The notes beneath the pieces were generated by a model, which was given only the letters and a program-made list of their open reading frames with translations, was not told the origin of the DNA and ran no database searches. A DNA stretch of 64,000 nucleotides from Epiperipatus broadwayi (lineage: Eukaryota; Onychophora; Udeonychophora; Euonychophora; Peripatidae), in contig JAQFVV010006215.1 of the NCBI GenBank assembly GCA_028023455.1, positions 5,257,230-5,321,229 on the forward strand, in the 5' to 3' direction. Positions 60,795 to 64,000 of this stretch are shown piece by piece (within the stretch, counting starts at the first letter, position 1; the number at the start of each line of letters is the position of its first letter). The position numbers were made by a program, and so were the translations under genes.

Positions 60795-61705
60795 AGTCTC
60801 TTTTTATGTGATAGATAGGTTCCACAGAAAACCCACATTAAAAAAATTGCACAAAAATAGACTTAATTTCCCTTGAAAAATGTGGAATATGTACCATAAT
60901 TTTCAAAAATCGCATAAAAGCAAAGCAGTAAGGTAAAATTACTTTAAAATTTGCATTAAAAAAAAAGGAAATAAAGTATGACTAATAAAAAATTTCAAAT
61001 ATTTGAAAAAAATTGATACAAGACAAACTTTTTTTACTTTTTTTATTAACTATTTAATTTTATTCAAAACAATATTTTTTTATGTGTAATTTATTTTATA
61101 TTTTTTCATACATATTTTAATCATTATCGCTATTTGACAATATGCGTTTCATTTGTGAACTGGTAAGACATCAGATTTGTTACAAGAGGAAATACAATTA
61201 GCGCCAACTTCAGTCTCATGCTATGTTAATGGTTTTCTGTCGACAATGTAATTGGTAATTAAACTTTGAGATGATGATTTTAATTGTTTATGAAGCTTGT
61301 GATATCCAGACTGCTATGTCTAGCTGTTAGAGAATGCACTTCCACGAGTGCAACTATATAACGCTTCCACAAGTATGTTAATAATGACTAACGGTTAAAA
61401 TTTCTTTTATACCCATGTATACATGGAGAAACTTTTAGACAGAAAAAAGTTACAAGTAAAAATATTTAAAAACTTTCAAACTTTCAAAGATACATTCTTT
61501 TTAAGTAAAAATTAAAAGTGAATCCTTGCATAAAAGTTCATTGCTAACTGGAATAAAGGTTTATATTATTTTAAAATCAATTAAACTTAAATTATCTTAT
61601 ATAAAAAAAATTTCTAGGAATTCTTACTATTTCAAATGTAACCAATTATAATAATTAAAAAAAGCAAGTCATATATAACATGACATTACTTTTAAAAAGC
61701 TTGTA
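60795..61705. other. A+T-rich DNA, no gene seen
   Basis: About 0.9 kb with homopolymers near 61020-61080 and a CpG-bearing patch at 61190-61390. No element recognised. Confidence 0.4.
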
Positions 61706-61962
61706 GTTATAAAAATGCACATAGAGAGCGTACCAATAGCTCAATCAAGCTCATAATTGATAAGTGCAGTATGGAGAAAATATTTTAGGTCTAGTGTCCG
61801 AATACTCTAACTCTTCACTGACGTGAGCCATAAACTCGAAACCAAGTTGGTCTGGAGATAGGAGTGTTTTGGATAGAGATTTTAAATGTTTTCTCATACC
61901 GCACTTATCAATTATGAGCTTGATTGAGCTACTGGTATGCTCTCTGTGTGCATTTTTGTAAC
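61706..61962. repeat. Foldback element with a hammerhead in its spacer
   Basis: Arms 61706-61780 and 61889-61962 are inverted copies with minor differences (containing CTCAATCAAGCTCATAATTG). The 108 bp spacer holds a hammerhead motif (61804-61865) preceded by TCTAGTGTCCGAATA and followed by GGATAGAGATTTTA, which parallel the 45.3 and 23.5 kb elements. The arms themselves are unrelated to those at 45.3 kb. The minus-strand frame 61751-61981 is a read-through of the repeat. Confidence 0.85.
61804..61865 (+). ncRNA. Hammerhead ribozyme motif, one core base altered
   Basis: The fold is type I. Stem I inner helix is six pairs (61812-61817 with 61853-61858). An internal loop (61808-61811 and 61859-61861) and an outer helix of four pairs (61804-61807 with 61862-61865) follow. 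The core reads CTGACGT (61818-61824), where consensus is CUGANGA, so the A9 position is T. Stem II is GAG/CTC (61825-61827, 61835-61837) with loop CCATAAA. GAAAC (61838-61842), stem III ACCA/TGGT with an AGT loop, and C17 at 61852 follow. The stem I internal loop and stem II loop are placed for the tertiary contact known in natural hammerheads. The A9 change should cripple cleavage. Confidence 0.7.
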
Positions 61963-61979
61963 CAATTATTTTATCTGGC

Positions 61980-64000
61980 ATCTATATTGTTTGTAAAAAA
62001 AAAAATTTTCTTTTCCAAAAAATCTTTTGATAAACTAAAAAAAAATATTTTTTCAATTTATTTTAAAAAATTTTATACCCTTATTTTTTTTTAATATATA
62101 TAAATAAATGGAGAATGTTAAACATACACATACACTGTACCAATCAGACTTGAATGTATATTTAACAAGAGTCTAAGCAAAAGTATACTGAAAACAATCA
62201 TGCCCAAGATACACAGGTCAGGAGCAATTATGACTTCTGCCCTATTTGCTCATTATCTAAATCTCTAACATTATGAACAACATCTCTGATAACAAAAGGA
62301 ATTTCATTCATTCTAGTCCCAGAGACACAGTGGAGAGATAAGAGATCTTCAGGGAATATGACATTAAGATAAGATTAATGAAATGTATCAAACAAGCATG
62401 AGGTTAAGAGGAATAAGAATAATATATAACGCAACCTTAAATGATGTGTATGCATACAACAACATTAAGATAAAGAATGAGTGACATAGTAATTGATTAT
62501 GAACTATTAATAATTTATTAATAAATTAATGAGATCGAATACTTAAGTAATGATTAATATAAATTTAATAAATACAAATGATAAATTTATTTACATGTGA
62601 TATATATAACAAAATAAATGTGTTAGTATTAAATATGCACACATTATATAATTCGAATATGAAATATTGAACAAAGTTTGGGCTTCACGTAATTACTGAT
62701 GATGATTTGCATATTCCAAGTTACGTATTGTTACTAGATAATATAGGATATGAATTACAATGATGGAAGAATACCCAAACAGAAATTGAATATATATAAT
62801 GGTACTATATGACGTACACTCAGGACAATGCAGCTTAATATGCTAATGAAGGAAGATATCAATTTTAAAACAGATTTATAATCTTAACACTATGATACAT
62901 AAATGGGAATTAATGACCTTAAGACATGTATTCATGAAATAGAAGCTTATTTATGTAAAACCATCTTTGAATTACGATTTACCATGACCATACAACGAAT
63001 ATGCATTTTGAGATATTACAAGCTTTATTCGGTCAATAATTATAGGTTATATGAATTATTTGGAGTGAATAAACATTTGTTTGTGTAATTAACTACATAA
63101 TTCTGATGTAACAGAACCACTAAGTGCTGTTTACTAGCACATTTAAAGATTATTTAAATGAGAGGGTGGCTAGCATAAATAAGCTTTAAGATAACATTTC
63201 TAATATATAATAGTAATAAAGAGAGAAGGGTTTAGAGAGATCACAGCATTATGACTTATAGATATAATAGGGCAATATAAAATATTAATCAGAAGTTTGT
63301 GGTGCTGACTAAAGTGATAGCACTAAAAATATTAAGTCTGCATTGGGATGAGAGGCTTCATCAACTATTAATGGATGTGAGAGTCTGCCTGCACTTGTGA
63401 CAGGGCGGTATTTGAAAAGGTGATTGGTAGGGGATACCATGGTCTGGGTTTTCCAATGTTATCCCATGGAGAGTCTCACTACAACCTGACATTGTTTGGG
63501 AGTTGCTGCTTCCAAATCAAATTTTGGACCAAGTCATGAAAAGAAGTGATCTCGGACCTCCGGATATTAATTTTGACAAAGCAAGAATACGAAGTTAATA
63601 ATGTTATCAAGAGTAAGCAATGCTAAATAATATTCAGGTCCTTAATGACACTGATATGTTAATTAAAGATCTCCTAAATTAATAATATCCAGCGTAATGA
63701 TATGACAAAATTTAACCCATCCTTAAAAGTACGCATATGACCTTTAATACTAATTAGAATGTCAAAATATAAAAAAGGAAAATATTGTTCCTTTCATTAA
63801 ACAAACATACTATGCTTAAAGGTAAATAATTATATAGCCAACATAACACTTGATGGCATGCCAAGCAAATGATTGATTATCAAGTATAAAAATAAGACCA
63901 TTAAATTTACTTTAAAGAATATTAAAATATAATTAAATCCATAGTGCTAAGTGAGGTAAGAAATTAATATCATAAAGTGACAGCTGTCTGCCATTAAGCA
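61980..64000. other. Mostly A+T-rich DNA, one more balanced patch
   Basis: No gene recognised. 63360-63560 is richer in G+C (TGTGACAGGGCGGTATTTG and similar), without a long frame and not repeated elsewhere in the window. The frame 62903-63088 has no domain. The rest is A+T-rich with a texture like the dispersed repeats, but I could not align it. Confidence 0.35.

Noticed and set aside
61751-61981. Minus-strand 76-codon frame over the 61.7 kb foldback
   Set aside because: It reads through the repeat arms and hammerhead spacer.

Overview
The window is very A+T-rich nuclear DNA from an animal, almost certainly an invertebrate. Evidence: RTE-type LINEs with animal-style endonuclease and reverse transcriptase domains, tRNA-derived SINEs, hAT-type and other inverted-repeat elements, a gag-like remnant, and hammerhead ribozyme motifs of the kind known from Penelope-like elements. 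There are no bacterial operons, no rRNA and no intact tRNA gene. I could not fix the phylum from the sequence. Most of the 64 kb is transposon debris. The only long intact reading frame is a 942-residue RTE-type endonuclease/reverse transcriptase on the minus strand at 57830-60658. At least four decayed relatives lie at about 4150-7118 (-), 8130-8861 plus 11562-12035 (+, split by a 2.7 kb insertion), 21645-23920 (+) and 32940-34235 (+).

Layout. 0-8 kb: decayed DNA, two foldbacks and an RTE copy invaded by a third foldback. 8-16 kb: the split RTE copy, whose 2.7 kb insertion holds a zinc-finger-like fragment and a probable solo LTR; then a pair of opposed repeats, a small MITE and two gene-like islands of uncertain nature. 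17-26 kb: remnants of a second LINE family (minus strand at 17.6-19.9 and 25.4-26.3 kb, plus strand at 20.2 kb) around another RTE copy. 26-42 kb: mostly empty A+T-rich DNA with foldbacks, short tandem repeats and an RTE 3' fragment. 42.4-47 kb: the most gene-like part, with a promoter and candidate first coding exon on the plus strand (42753-42838) and a candidate coding exon with a good splice donor on the minus strand (46029-45893). 47-57.7 kb: two copies of a long dispersed repeat, each split by a different insertion, a hAT MITE, a gag-like remnant and an inverted SINE dimer. 57.8-60.8 kb: the intact LINE. 60.8-64 kb: one more foldback and unassigned DNA.

The most interesting system is a set of inverted-repeat elements with a type I hammerhead ribozyme, or its remains, in the spacer between the arms. 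At 45347-45386 every core nucleotide of the ribozyme is present and a five-pair stem I can be drawn. At 61804-61865 stems I, II and III and a stem I internal loop can all be drawn, but one catalytic adenosine is replaced. At 23562-23598 the 5' core has been lost. A related foldback at 31343-31524 has similar arms but has lost the ribozyme. By analogy with Penelope-like elements these look like solo termini or non-autonomous derivatives of a ribozyme-bearing retroelement; no autonomous partner was found here. Other structures worth attention are a 1.2 kb two-forward, two-reverse array (48711-49923), foldbacks with nearly perfect arms, and an exact 140 bp tandem duplication (54670-54949).
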